From NCBI GenBank assembly GCA_037178975.1, contig JASJZH010000005.1:8208501-8272500 (forward strand): a stretch of 64,000 bases of DNA, read 5' to 3'. The first letter of the stretch is position 1, and each line of letters opens with the position of its first letter. Below, piece by piece: positions 11,311 to 24,057 of this stretch. The position numbers and the translations under genes are program-made. This stretch comes from Oscheius tipulae (lineage: Eukaryota; Nematoda; Chromadorea; Rhabditida; Rhabditidae). The notes under the pieces are model-generated. The model did no database searches. It worked only from the letters and a program-made list of their open reading frames with translations, and was not told the DNA's origin.

Positions 11311-12484
11311 GCTAGTCTGAAAAACCTTAGCTTGATCTTGCAAAATGACTCAGAACTGGCGCGTGGTTTCACAGTTGAAGCCGTCCTGTCTTACCCGTAC
11401 CATCTCATAAAAGCACTTCAAGAAACCGAGACAGTCCGGGTGGAAAAGTAAAGACTTTTGAAGCCTCTTTTCGGGCTCAAAATGTGATCTTTAAGATTTG
11501 TGATGTTTTGCAAAGGTGGAGAGCAGAGTAAGGGCTCCAAGTTCGCAATATATCATGCGGCTGTAAAATTTTATTTGAGAGCCGAAAAGCTGCTCTGAAG
11601 GCGCAGAACATTCTACACGTTGTATAAAAAAAGTGGACGAGCAGAATGTTGAGGAAGGTTGGATCTGGACAGACTGCAGTCTATTTTTTTATCCGAAAGT
11701 GAAAAAAAAGCGGAAACTTTTGGACTGACCGCCTCCGCAAGATGAAATTCAAATGATGTACAGCTGGACCCCGGACTGTTTATTTGATTAGCTGGTGCTG
11801 ATAAGATCGAAGTGAAATCGGAAGTAAGAAACGCTAGCCAACAATTTCCTACTACAAATTCAAAAGAGTGAGAGGAGAGTGGACCGTAAAAGTGTTGGTT
11901 AGAGTCGTCTTCTCACGGCCCGCGCTCGCCACGGAATGACGCATCCTCCAGGTCTGAATCATTCCGATAGCTCCCGAATACAAATTTTGGCAGATTCTCT
12001 CTGTCTTTCTGACTCGCGGTATCTCTGTCTCTCCCAAGGGGGAGCGAGCAGAACGTAATTATGCAGTCTACTCTCCGTTTTTACAGCTCCCTTACGGCGC
12101 GGTTATCGCAGTTCATCGCGGATTGATGCAGGCTACGGCTGGCACGTTTTGGAACATGGAGAGAGAGAGAGAGAGGGTATAATTGAAAGAGAGACTGACA
12201 GGCCCCGGCCTGTCATTACTCCCCTGGACTTTCCGGTCGGTCGAGAAGTGAGGGCCAGGTGCATCCGGAGCCTGAGGGGGACTCATGCGCGCTCAATTTG
12301 ACCCATCTGGTCGTTAATTTCTGCATGGTTCAATTGGAGCCGCTGCTGTCAGTTCTGTCAGAGATCCCAATTCTATGGCGAGCCGTTTTCCATTAAAATA
12401 CGTGGTAGCGGGGACACGGAAAGGAAAAGAAGATGGCCACAAGGGAGGAAGTGTCGAAAACGAGTCCTTATGTAGAAAAACGAG

Positions 12485-12580
12485 GATTCTGGTCCAAACC
12501 GACACTTTGGTCACATCTGGGACTTGAACAGGACTTGTTCGGATCCGTAGTCGGAGCTCTAACCAACTTAGCCATGGGGA
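12485..12580 (-). repeat. tRNA-like (SINE-like) repeat copy
   Basis: The minus strand reads CATGGCTAAGTTGGTTAGAG, then CTCCGACTACGGATCC, then GTTCAAGTCCCAG and a tail GATGTGACC. A-box and B-box are at tRNA spacing. The ends do not form an acceptor stem. Confidence 0.6.
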
Positions 12581-13954
12581 CAAAGACTGCGCCGGCTTTC
12601 CTGCAGGTGTGATAAGGTCAAACCCACAAAAAGTATGACGAGGCTCGCCGTCGAAAAATACGAAAACAGACGGCCCCGGAGGGGGCGGAGGAACTGTCTA
12701 GAAATGAGTCAGCCTTCTAATAATCAATGGCCGGAAATGGTATGAAGATAAGAGAGGCTGCGGAAGGAGGCGGACAGAGAAAAAGGCACCATGGTTGCGC
12801 AACTAGACAGTTGTCACCGCTGTTGCACATCTGGTCGGCGGATTTGTAACCGATCCAGGCAGGATTTACGGTCAAGAGGCCCGACTCCGACCGAGGAGAG
12901 GGTCAGGTGGACCAAAGAAATGAGTGAGATATATAAATATATATATAGAGAGAGAGTCAACAGAAAAATCAACAGAACGCCCATGGCTATGAGTCATATG
13001 CAAAATGTGAGAAAAGATGGGGGCGAACTGCAAGATGAAGTCATCTCCAACATGGCATTTTGTGTATGTGTCTGCATCGCGTCGAATATTCGATTCTCTT
13101 GAACCGATCTGGTTTCAGAGTCAGTCACAAGTCAGTCACAAATCCTAGCTGGCCCAAATGGGTCCTATCCAGGTGACCCCTGAATGCATATCTGGCGTCA
13201 AAAACCCCTTTTCTACTACAAATCCCTCTGAGTATTTCGTACACTCTTGGGGTTTACATAAGGATCCTTTCCTGTTGAATATGCCCGACGCCCTTCTCTA
13301 TCAGTCCAAGCCTATTTCAGTTGATTACTCGTTCTATCTCCCGAGCTTAAAGATCTTCAAGTTTCATTGAAACAGTCTACGAGCCACTGTTTCTTCGCAG
13401 CGTCAAACCAAAATCGACAAGTCATGTCAAAATAGGCCACATGATGGTTGTGGCTGTAAAAAATAAGAAGATGATACATGAAAGACCTCGAACATTAGTG
13501 TCTGTTTATCAAATTACTTTCTGTTTAGACCATCTTCGAGCAAACATAAGCAAAACATGGGCGAAGAAAAAAAACAAGCAACAAGCCAATGCGTAAACAG
13601 TTCCAACGGGATATGGAGGAAGACTCAGTGTGACAGATAATGCCTCCCTAGTCCAGGTAAAAAGACCCACCCCCATCTGGTCTGCAGCATACTTCCAAAA
13701 GATAAAAAGGTGTTCTCCCCGGACGAGAGAGTTGTTTTACGGGGGTCAGAACGGTCTCGTTGCAAGAGGCTATTGCGGTGACTGACCTTTCTCGAGGAGG
13801 GCAGATGTACATCCCGATAGAGATGACTATGCATAGCCATGTAAATGGGACTAGGGGGCAGCTGCGCGGAGCTCAAACAGAGCCGGTTAAGACGCAACTA
13901 TTATGCACGAGACAATAGACTGTTTCAACGAACAGCGGCAACAATTATGTAGCC

Positions 13955-14505
13955 GGGCATCCGAGCCGGAACCCTCTAGCTTGTAATCGAGACGTTTGGC
14001 ATTGCGCCATCGATACAAAATGGCGCCGAAAATCTGATTGTCTTATCAACCTGGCACCTAGTTCTGCCCGGACTACTGGATTTTCTTTGTGAGACCAAGA
14101 GGTGGCTTTCTGGCCCATTAGAAAACAGACTGTATTAGAGACTGTTTCCGACGAAAAGAGACACAGTCGAAAAGATTTCAAATACGGGATCCGAACCCGG
14201 ATCCCACGGACACTGGTCGCGCCATTTGGCAATTCCATGCAAGCCGGCGCCGAAAATCTGATTGTCCTATCAATCAGGCACCTAGTTCTGCTTCGACTAC
14301 TGTACTCTCTTTGCGAGACCCTTTATCAAATCCTTTAAAGAAGTGACTCTCTGTCCTAATTTGGTATATACTGTTTCCAACTAAAGGAGACACCAAACGA
14401 AATATATAGTTCAAGTCCGGGAACCCCTGGTCCTACGGACACTGGTCGAGCCACTTGGCACTGCGCCGTCCAGGCAATTCGGTGGTCGAGATCTGATCGT
14501 ACTAC
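13955..14505 (-). repeat. Cluster of three tRNA-like repeat copies
   Basis: On the minus strand, three related segments appear near 13960-14010, 14165-14225 and 14410-14480. Each shares a TGGC(G/T)C-type start, an ACCAGTGTCCGT-like middle and, in the second, GGGTTCGGATCCC. The intervening DNA (about 14020-14070 and 14245-14295) is also duplicated, with CGCCGAAAATCTGATTGTC present twice. Confidence 0.5.
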
Positions 14506-14639
14506 CAGCCCGGCAGCTCTTTTATGTGATACAATAGAGACACAGCTTACATAAACCATTCATATTGTATTTCTAAAAGTGAAAGGAAAAAGAGGCACAA
14601 CCCGCACAGAATTCAACCCATAGAGTAATGGACACACGA

Positions 14640-17600
14640 CTATATACCCGTTTGCTTCTTCTTTGGCTTCGTCGTCTTTTTGGCGGCCGTCGTCGCCGTC
14701 GCGAGCGCCTTCTCCAGAGTGACTATTTTCTCATTTAGCGAGTTGATAATCTCCTGGAGGGCCAGATTCGAGGCACTCTCGTCTCCCTTGAATCGCTGCA
14801 GTAGCTGACCGGCTGTTGGACGTTTCGAGGGGTCGACCTCGGTCATCGAGAGAATGACGGGAGCCTGGAATCTGCTGATTTCTTTAGAGTTTGTGGTGTA
14901 TGTGGCAAGTCCTGTACTATCTCTGCCAAGTCAGGGAACCCGATTAAATGGACGGTGCTAGTCAAAATCACTGCTAGAAGGTCGAAAAAAGGCTAAAACC
15001 CACAACTGATGACCACTTCTTCTCCAAATACTCGGTCACCTTCCTCTCGGCCCTCAACTTCTCAATATTTCGTAACCGTTCCATCGACGTGGAGAAGATG
15101 TTGTAGGCTTCGTAGAATACAATCCCGGCAGAATAGATGTCCACGGCTGAGCAGTAGTCGGATTGGGTTAGCTGTTCCGGAGCGGCATAGGTCGTCGTCC
15201 CGACTCCTATTGAATGAACTGAGGTCAGACGAGTTCTTCTGAATATTTTATTCAATGTCACTGATTTAGACCAAACTTGACAAGTCGGAACTTGTCTTTT
15301 TTTCTACTCCCAAAAGATAAAAAATAACAAAGTGGCAGGGATATGGATCTGAGACCGGCGGAATGCGGAGCATGCGAAGATGCCACATTGACTTTCAAGT
15401 GTGCACCAACTCGTATAACATAAAGACTGCGTATCGAAATTGACTACAGTAACTTGTCGATAGACAGCTATGTGTTTTAAGAGTTGGCACGCACTCGAAA
15501 GGCAAAATCGCACCTCCGCAAATTCCGTTTGGCAGAAAACACTTGACAGAGCTGAGAGGAACGGTATAAGAAATAATCAAACTAAATAAGACTCACGGTT
15601 TTGGTCTGCCAGGCGTCACAAAGATCGTCTCCTCCTCCTTTTCTGCATCCTTCTTGGGCTCGATCGAATCCCCGCAGGCCAGCCCAAAATCGCCTAGCAG
15701 AATGCGGCAGCTTCTGCCATCCGGCTTGAGAAAGATGTTAGCTGGCTTAAACTAATTAGCACAAAAAATGATATAAATACCTTAATATCCCTGTGAATGA
15801 TGTGAATATTGTTGCCGTGTATGTATTGAAGAGCAGAGAGCAGCTGAATACACAGTGATCTATTGAATTCGCCATCAATGACCGGAAAGTCTGAATTTTT
15901 TTCTTCGTAGTGCAAACAAGAGAAATGAGCACTCACTTGTCAATTTAGCTTGATGGTTCCTTTTTCGCAGATGTTCTTCCAGCGTCGTTGTGCAGAGTTC
16001 CATTTGGATGTAGAGGGTCAGAGACTGGAAATAGATTCGTTAGAGGGTGACGCGTGTACTCGTTCTGAATGAATCTTTCTTGGCAAGCGGTGACAGATGA
16101 AAATTTAGTCACAGAAGGGGAAGCGAGAGCCTATACCGATCGTTCATTTGAGCACGGGGAAGGAAAAACGGGAAAATGACGATTCTGGGGGCAACTTATG
16201 ATGCAGAAAGAAGATGTTTCCGGTTGTTTCATGAGTAAAACAAGTTTCACCATCCTGGCTAACCCAACACGCATTTGTTTTGTAGTCGGAGTGCTAGCCG
16301 ACTGAGCCATTTGGTAAAGGCAGCGACGCAGGGGTCCCAGGTATTTCGAGCATTTTTAGGCAGTACATAAAGGCTTCCCTGTTGATGTTCCATGGTCTGC
16401 GGGACCTCCCTCTCTGCCGAACTATGCCGTGACAGAGATTAGTTGACCATTGCCGCGAGCATCTGCAGTAAAAGAGCGACCGTACCTGTCCCATCAAGAT
16501 ACTCGGCGGAGTGATCTTCCGCTGAATTTGTCGGTCACCGGCTGACGATTCCGCTAACGATAGTGTGCTGCTTTCTACTGTCGACTCCGGAATGTCGCTG
16601 TCTCCCTCGGACGAATCTCCTCCATTCCAGAACTTGCCGGCCATCGGAGCCGATTCGTCTTCCAGCGAGGCGAAGGAGCATCTAAAGATCCAAAGTTAGG
16701 CGCGAAATTTCAAAAATAAGCAACGCATCGGAGTCGGAGGAAGATTTCCTGACTACAGGGGTCCCGGGGACCTCGATCATCGGCTGTTCCTGCTCGTCGC
16801 TCGAGGTCAAATTTCGTATTTCTTCTTCGTCAGTGCTAAAATTTGGTAATTTTTCCGGCTATGGTATGTATTTTCGTTCGTTGCGAGACCAACTTGCACA
16901 AAAATAGAGCGTTTCGTTGGTTTTCAATTAAACTCAACGAAGAGCACCAAATTATTTTTGATGAAAATGGGTCTCGGAAGGAATAGAAATACGTGAATGC
17001 GAGTGGAACAGATCCCAAAAAGGTGAGAAAAACTCACATTTCCTGAATTTTGACCGGAGTGAACGGGGCGCGGAACTTTTTGCCCGGGAATGACGTAATG
17101 GGGGAGGTGCACTGCTCTTCGCCGACCCATCCACAATGGTAGCGGATCACATTGGGGTGGTTAAGACTGGCCAGGAGTTGAATCTCTTCTTTTATCTTGC
17201 CGGTCACGTCTGTGTCGTTCTTCTTCAGACGGATCTTCTTTACGGCGTAGAAGGCGTTGTCCAGCCGCGATTTTACCTGGAATAAGATACAGTTTTAGCA
17301 ACGGCAGCGAAGAGTAGCAAAGCTCGGACACTGCTCTACTTTTTCTATCTTCCTTTCATCGCTTACATTGTCCCAAAAACCACATCTCCCACTCATTTAA
17401 TCCGGTTTTTTTGTGACAAATTCCTACATTTCAAATCTCCTGTATTTTCATTGATTATCATGCCTGTTGGCATCATAGAAGCGAAATCAAATCAATTCAT
17501 ACAGGTATGAATTCGCGACTTCGCCACGAATCGGATCGATTTTACAAATTTCTAGTCTTCTTTGCGACGAAAGAATTGTAATCGGATTTGAATCCAATAC

Positions 17601-18292
17601 CGAAGGCTGCAAATATTATCAAATTTGTTCGTTTCGACAGGAGTTGATTAAATTTGCTATGGTTGTTCAAAAAAAGAATGACTACAAAAATGATAACACG
17701 TTCGTGGCGGGACTCCTGGACGCGCGGAGTAAGTCCATCTTCTCTTCTCAATTCAATATTTTCAGAACCTACAATTTGTTTTTCGAGAAAGGCGCAAAGC
17801 GGAGTCGAAGCCGGGTCACTCGAGTCAAAACAACACACCCAGCTTTGAGGTGCTACACACGATGATTGGCTACAAAAACCAAAAGAGTCTCACCTTGAAA
17901 ACCTTGCCGAAGCCTCCCTGTCCAATCACCTGGATCTCCTCAAAGTCGCTCTCATATCGATTACTCCCAGTCAGCGGATTGTGCAGTTTCAGGTCGAGTG
18001 TCGGTGGCGGTGTGAGCTTCTCGTGAATTGTTTTGAGACAGTTATTCAGCGTCTTGATGAAGTTCTGACGGCCATCGACGAAGAACACCTGGGGCGCGGT
18101 CTTTAGGTGACGCAAGGCGGCATAGAACTCTAAAAGCTTGTTGGTTGGGGTCATTCTCCGAGTAAAAGTACTGATTTTAGCGGCCTCGAAGGAGACCCCG
18201 GTGAGCCTCAAACATCCCATTGCCAGTGAGAGAGCTGACAGAGAGTGTGGCGCGCCCGCAGCCCAGTGCCTATTGCGAATTGATTCGATCAT
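14640..18292 (-). CDS. eIF2-alpha kinase, HRI (EIF2AK1)-like
   Basis: Phosphorylates eIF2-alpha to lower translation under stress, by family. Nine exons keep phase: 18292-17894, 17276-17038, 16835-16725, 16681-16486, 16024-15937, 15890-15781, 15745-15597, 15238-15004, 14864-14640, giving 583 aa. The first exon has a helical N-terminus, then FEEIQVIGQGGFGKVFK (Gly-rich loop). Exon 2 has FYAVKKI with the catalytic Lys. A Ser/acid-rich insert follows, as in this family, then SLTLYIQMELC. Catalytic HRD is in IIHRDIKPANIF, DFG in LGDFGLACG, and the activation segment ends GVGTTTYAAPEQ. The tail is a short coiled coil and Lys-rich end. The N-terminus lacks GCN2's HisRS part and PERK's membrane segment, so HRI is the best fit. 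C. elegans is known for gcn-2 and pek-1 only. Confidence 0.88.
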
Positions 18293-18595
18293 ATGGCTTG
18301 CCCCCTGGGCAAAAAAGGAGGCAGACTCTTGAATGTGTGATTTACATTTCTCTCCTTTGACTTATACGAAAATGTCGTTTTTCTATCTCGACCTGTCAAG
18401 ACGACTCCGTCGATACAGTAAACCTATTTACCTACAGCCCATTAGATAAAATTTCAATATTTCGACTTTTTCGAGCATTTTTCGTCTATCTGCCGATCAG
18501 TATTTATATGTCTGTTCTGATAATCTGTTCAGGCATTATCCTTCTGCCGATTCCTCCCATATGCACCCTGTTATCGGATCACATTCATCCAAGTA

Positions 18596-18985
18596 CTATT
18601 CCCATTTCAAGGTGTCTCCGCCAAACTTTGTCTTGGCAATCTGTCCGTTCTCTTTCACTTTGACCGTCCCAAGATTACTTTTCTCAATCTCTGTCCCGCC
18701 GACTAACTTGAATTCGTTCTTTTTCATGTCAGGCTGTTTCAAACAAACTCCTGTTCTCTGTCCCGCGCTGTCAATGTTGTGGCACTTGTCACCGTATCTG
18801 TCAAAGCCACCCAGTTTTCTTCGTGACTTGAGGTTTCTGGATCCAGTTATTTTGTCCCCCTTCTCGAAACAACTTGAGGTCTTTGTCAGTAAGGTTGCAG
18901 AGTCAAACTTATTACTCGTTTTGTTCCCAAAAATGACAGTAAGTGACGGTATATGTTTGCGCGTATAAAAATGAGTAAATTATTG
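18596..18985 (-). CDS. Unassigned minus-strand coding frame without visible start
   Basis: An uninterrupted minus-strand frame of about 116 codons up to TAG at 18596-18598 has strong codon character: ...FEKGDKITGSRNLKSRRK, GGFDRYGDKCHNIDSAGQRT, ending FGGDTLKWE. It has no in-frame ATG near its 5' end (only one internal ATG) and no convincing acceptor. It lies between the ALR and HRI-like genes, all on the same strand. It is hydrophilic and Lys/Gly-rich with three Cys. I do not recognise it. It may be the last exon of a small gene or a remnant. Confidence 0.4.
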
Positions 18986-19540
18986 TCACTCTGAGTTGGC
19001 CGGGCAGGCTTGCAGGCGGCGCCTTCGCTCAATAACCCGGTCTGGCCAGGTTTGCGATCGCTGGTCTGACAGCGTAATAACAAGGATTTTAAAGGCAACT
19101 GTTGAACAGCTAACCTGCCAGCTCGCTGCCATATTCCTGCGGCTCCTTGTCGCATGCGATAAAAATTGGAAAGATCTGAATAGTTCCGGGCGGCACGTGG
19201 TTGTAGTTTTTCAAGTTGGATGATCCTTCCGGATGCTCGACTCTCGCTAGCTGGATGTTAGATTCTGAAAGGAGTCATACCATAACGAGACGTAGAAAAA
19301 CGTACTCGGACCAAATCGAGGCTTGATTGGCGGATGGCTGACATACTTCTGCACTGCTTTCTTGAAGTCATCGAGGTTTGTCATAGGGGCGGTTTTTTCA
19401 GATCTAAAAATGCTACTTTTATCAGAAAAATTTCGGAAGATATTCCAATAGGTGCAGGCATATAATAGAACAATACATTATGATAAAATTGATGACATTC
19501 ATTTATAAAAATAACAGCCTAAAAAAATAAAAAATTGAAG

Positions 19541-21239
19541 CTAAATATCACAGGAACCGTCCTTCCAGCCGTCTTTCCACCGTTCGAATATTTTGGAGCA
19601 GTCGAAGGCCGGTTTTCCCATCTTCTCATTTACCTGAATGCGCGTAAATACTATTGTTCAAGTTTTCTTTGGACCAAAGGTGACCTGACATGTTCTGTCA
19701 GGCGAAAGACAGCCCCAGAACCAGTGGTCAACTGATCTCTGCCATGGCAGGGATAGGCTCAGGTGGCGCAATTTCCAGCAAAGTCAACAGGGGGACCCTT
19801 TTGTCAACCCCAATAACCCTCCTCTTCTACCCCAAAGGCCCTCCCCCTTTTTGCATATGATTTGCGCAATCTCCTGAGTATTTCGAATATTTTTGGGATT
19901 TACGTAATGACAGCACGATAACTCCGGTTTTTCGCGGAGTTTGGTGAAAGTAACATACCTTGTTATGGAGCCGACACATCCAATCCGCAAACTCTAGCCT
20001 CGAATTTAACTTGGGCGGCTCGGCCACGAGGTCTTTTTGGAGATCTTTTGCGCAGAAGTCACATGGATATGTCTAGAAATTTTTGTTTTGCCGGTAAAAA
20101 AATCAGGCTAACCTTACTCAACCCCGTCAAAAAGTTTTTCGCCGTCGATATGTTCTCTTCTGTCGGCTTTTCTGGATAATAAACGCTCATCGTATGAAGC
20201 AGATTCCATGTAGATCGACCTAAACTTAAGAAAAGCGTAGAAAAAAAATGCAAAGAGAGCCTACCTAGCTCATCCTTGTCCACAGGGCAGTCACATCGAT
20301 GAGGAAGTTCCACTTGTACCGTCGTCTTCTCCTTGCTTTCAGAGGGGGGAAGACGATGCTGAAAAAGAACTTTTTTTTTAGAGAGGGTTACGGTAAAATG
20401 ACGAATGAAGAAAAACCAAAAAGGCCTCAACTTTAGAACCATTTTGTACAATTTTTTGAGCCGAGCACGTACGATAATATTAAGGCTTTCCGATCTTCCC
20501 GAAAGTTTGAAAGAACAAGTTGGCGTGTTGCTAACGCCGTTACGGCCCGCACGACCCGGGTTCGATCCCCGCGGGTGACAAATGTTTTGAACATGCTATT
20601 GGTTGTAGAAAAACTGAGTGGAAAGGTGGCCAACGAAAGAGGCGAATTTGTTTACAAGATCCTCAGGTCCACTATGTGAATGAGAAGCTTGAGGAAACTA
20701 GAAATTTCCAGAAAACGCCATGGCAGTTTCGCTTTTAGACAGTGTTTAGCTACTAACATCATAAAAAAGCAATGCTACGAGACTCGAGAGCGAGAAGTTT
20801 CAAAAGGGGTTGCTTTGTGAAGCAGATGAGCAAAAGTATGAGCATTTCGGGTGCCCGGACGCCAAGGTGAGCAGCTCGGTGGAAAAAGAAGCACTAGCGG
20901 CAAGCAGTTCACCTATTCCTGGCTCACAACTGATTAAAAAATAAATGATGTTAGACAGAGAATTTCAAGGACCGTCCGACTTTTCTCTAAAAACGAGTTA
21001 CTCTCCGAATCTTCTGGACAGAAAGGTGAGAAAGCACCGCCTATGCCTGGTTAGAAAACTTCTAAAGCCTTCTTGAATGTTCCAGAACAAGTGACAACCA
21101 AATTTCAAATCTAGAAAGCCTTACATGCTGCAGAAGCCTTCTTCTGGGCAAGCTCCTTGCCCATTTTCATCATGTCCTCGACGGAAACGCACGCCCGACA
21201 TGGCTTCCCGTCCTCTCCATAGCCGTCGAATCTATCCAT
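19541..21239 (-). CDS. FAD-linked sulfhydryl oxidase, Erv1/ALR type
   Basis: Works with Mia40 in disulfide relay in the mitochondrial intermembrane space, by family. Exons: 21239-21125, about 20369-20265, 20219-20113, 20072-19959, 19633-19541, about 177 aa. The N-terminal PCRAC motif is present. Then [20 protein letters not shown] matches the FAD-binding helix with the conserved Trp and His, and [20 protein letters not shown] matches the FAD/structural Cys segment, ending DGWKDGSC. The active-site pair reads YPCDFC where most ALR proteins have CEEC. The exon 1/2 junction is uncertain: exon 1 ends in phase 1, and the strong acceptor TTTTTCAG before 20358 is out of phase. An AG 11 nt earlier restores phase. 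The ATG follows GTTCAG, suggesting trans-splicing. Confidence 0.85.
20521..20590 (+). repeat. tRNA-like (SINE-like) repeat copy in ALR intron
   Basis: It reads TTGGCGTGTTGCTAACGCCG, then CCCGGGTTCGATCCCCGCGG and tail GTGACAAATG. The T-arm pairs well. The 5' end cannot pair with the tail, so it is not a complete tRNA. Confidence 0.6.
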
Positions 21240-21517
21240 TCTGAACCATATTCGTCCGTTTCTTTCGGGGAGGAAAAAGTAGGAAAGGTGAGACAGAAAA
21301 CAGCACTACTACATACAAAACAACTGACAAAATATTAGATTTTTATGCGAAATGATAATACGAAGAATTTGTAAAGCCCGTTGGTGAAAATACTCGAAAG
21401 GTGGGGTTACATTAACATAGAAAAAACACGTGAAAAGGAACAGGGGATAATGCGAAGGAGAGAATCAAAAAGAGACAATTTTTACAACATCCTGAAGACG
21501 GGGAAAGGGTGACGAAA

Positions 21518-23800
21518 TCAGTGAGGACGGGAACGTCCCGGTCGAATTGCATCATCACCGGAGATCGAGCCCGAGCTCTTGGTCTTCAGCTCGGGGCTGC
21601 CGCGGGGAGAACGGAGCAGGTCCTAAAAAAATTAACCAATTACTACCTCTTCTATGGAACTTTTTGTGTCAAAAAAAAAATGCTATTTGTCCAATTTGGT
21701 CCGGTCTCGGCAATGAACTGGGCTCTAGTCATTCAATATTGACATGGGCTTTTTTTTTGGAAAGCCTCCAATCGTTATCTCTACTAAGTTTTATGAGAAG
21801 GTAACCACCAGAAATTGCAAACCTAGTCAATCAGGTCAGGCCGGACTCATTCCGTCACTGTCAACGGAAGGAGTCGTAGCTCCAGTTATACCTGGAGCCC
21901 GGAAATGTTCCGAGCTGCCTCGGACAAGACCGCCAACTAGTTAGCTAGACATGAGAAAAGTCTAAAAGTGGGAAAGAATTCGGCATCACAACGAAAATAT
22001 GTACGCAGTGTTACGAAATAGGCGGGAAGTCAAAATAAGAGAGATTGATGATTAACTAAGTTTGATAGGCCTACTGAACCTGATAATAGAGAGAAGTCGG
22101 TTTTACTGCACCAGCTGGGAAGACGAAACTGCTGTAAACTAACCTGTATGTGCTGGACAAGGAGCTCAATAGCCACCAAATTCTCTCCTCCCCTCGGAAT
22201 GATGACATCGGCGTATTTTTTGGTCGGCTGGCAGAATTCCTCGAAGGCCGGCTTCACCTGTAAACAGCTCATAAATTTGTCTGGCGGGACTGTCGAAATA
22301 TTTTTGCGATAAGGATTCGACGAAAATAGACGTCTTGATAGTGCCATTTTTCGCACATTTTCACAAAAAACCACCTTGGAAGTATAGGTGCTGAGGACGA
22401 TGGAAAGAGGGCGTTTCCGCTCGACGGTATCACGACGGACGCGGCGAGCCAGACGAATATCGGCGTCGGCGTCAACAAACAGCTTCATGGAGAACTTGTT
22501 ACGAAGCTTCTCGTCGTAAAAAATCAGAATTCCTTCGACAATGATCACATCGGCCGGCTCCACATGAATGACACCGTTTCTGAAGCCTTATATCTATTTT
22601 GAATTGCGCGCGCGTCTCTGTATCAGAAGCCGTATGTCCGTGGCCGATTTTCGAGACAATGCGTAAGGGTTTGGACGCGAGGGAACGGGGGTCCCGGGTG
22701 AAACTGTTTGTAAAGTACCACTTTGTAGAGAATTGAGCTGAATAAGAAGATACCTTCGGAGCGGTAGACAAATTTGTACTACAATATACAGCCAGAAAGG
22801 CTACCTGTTGTTCTCGACAAAGTTATATTTCGGGATGTCCACGGCGTTGCCTTTTTCCAACGCGTCCAGGGCCTCAATGAGCAGATCGAAATCGAATGCG
22901 GCTGAAAAAAGAGCCCGTTTGCAGCGGGGCTGCAGCGCCTACTCGGATGGTCAAAATCGTACTCCCCGTCGGCCACGCGCTTCAAATCATCAGGCGTCAT
23001 TTCGCGATAGAACGACTCGAGATGGATGGTGATAACCTGTAATGACAGCCGTTCAGAGGGAGGACGTGAAAACAAAACGAACTCGTTTGCGATTGGCCGA
23101 AGTGTCCAGTCGCTCCATGATCTTCTCGGTTACTAGCGACTGAAATTTGAAAACTTTGCAGCTGTGGAGAAAGAGGCATGGGAAAGAGCCGAGCTGAGGT
23201 TTCGGATCAGCTAAGGCTTACCAAGTTTTGCGAGCAAGCAAATATGTAGTGAACGCAGCTCACCTTTCTGCTAAGAAGTGCCAAAATGTCATTTTCTGCT
23301 AGACGAACAGTAGTCTGTTCCTCCAAAAAGTCGGGCCGGGCTGGTAATCATTGAACCCGGCCCTTATTCCTAGCTCTTTTTACACTTTTATCATGCGGGG
23401 CATGCAAAAGAACCTACAAGATTGCATGAGGTGCCGGGAATTGACAGGAATAGTTCCGTTTTCCTCAAACTTTTCGTTCGTACGAGTCATGTAGCCTATT
23501 TCTGTCAACGCCCTCTACGTTCTAAAAGGTTCGGCACGGTCAGTTAAACAAAATTAGCTAGAGAAAGCGAAAATATGCCGAAGTGCTTACATGGATTCTC
23601 CAACATTTTTGCTGTTCGAAAAAAGTGGAATAAAATGCCCAAACCAACTGAAGCAGTACCAAAAGTTGAAAGGAACACGGACACGAAAAGCAAACAGAGA
23701 TCTCTCTCACCTTGCCGGAAGCGGTTCCGCCGGCCACGCCGATGATGAACGGGAGAGCCGTCTTGCCTTTGCCCATGTCTGCTTGAACACGTCTGAACAT
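21518..23800 (-). CDS. Uridine-cytidine kinase
   Basis: Phosphorylates uridine and cytidine in pyrimidine salvage, by family. Seven exons keep phase: 23800-23711, 23139-23083, 23036-22943, 22901-22805, 22579-22375, 22257-22144, 21622-21518, giving 253 aa from the first ATG. The Walker A loop [11 protein letters not shown] is split by intron 1. [12 protein letters not shown] carries the catalytic Asp/Tyr region equivalent. FDHPTAFDFDLL, then [38 protein letters not shown] and [20 protein letters not shown] follow, all family hallmarks. The C-terminus ends GRSRPH. A second ATG at 23776 ([10 protein letters not shown]) follows TTCAAGCAG and may be the true start. Intact; no oddities. Confidence 0.93.
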
Positions 23801-24019
23801 ACTCTTGTCTGGTCTGGACTGTCCAGGGTCCCGCTGGCGAGATTACACTCGCTCTCCCGTACCAGCCCCGCCCCCACCCCTTACAGCGAACGGTTCTTTA
23901 CATTTTGGCCACAAAAACAGTCAGGAAGCGCCCCCATCTACTACCTCCATACAGATCAGTAGGTAGTTCAAGCAGACACAACTGGATTATCATGGGAAGA
24001 AGCGACAAAACAATGAAAC

Positions 24020-24025
24020 TTTATT
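24020..24025 (-). terminator. Poly(A) signal of L30 gene
   Basis: AATAAA on the minus strand, 33 nt after the stop of the L30 gene. Confidence 0.75.
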
Positions 24026-24057
24026 CATTGCAGTAACAAAAGAAGCAACATAGATGT

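Larger units (their letters stand above)
9290..14630. other. Gene-poor 5.3-kb stretch
   Basis: No exon set with consistent phase was found on either strand. GACAGAGA runs lie at about 9758-9812 and 10270-10350, an AT/GA run at 12925-12955, a perfect 14-bp hairpin at 11259-11310, and several tRNA-like segments at 12485-12580 and 13955-14505. The region lies directly upstream of the NSP-like gene (which reads leftward from 9277), so regulatory DNA is likely, but no element can be named. Confidence 0.4.

Noticed and set aside
18561-18968. 135-codon plus-strand ORF
   Set aside because: The opposite strand has a longer frame with clearly better amino-acid composition; the plus-strand frame is Pro/Phe/Leu-rich noise.
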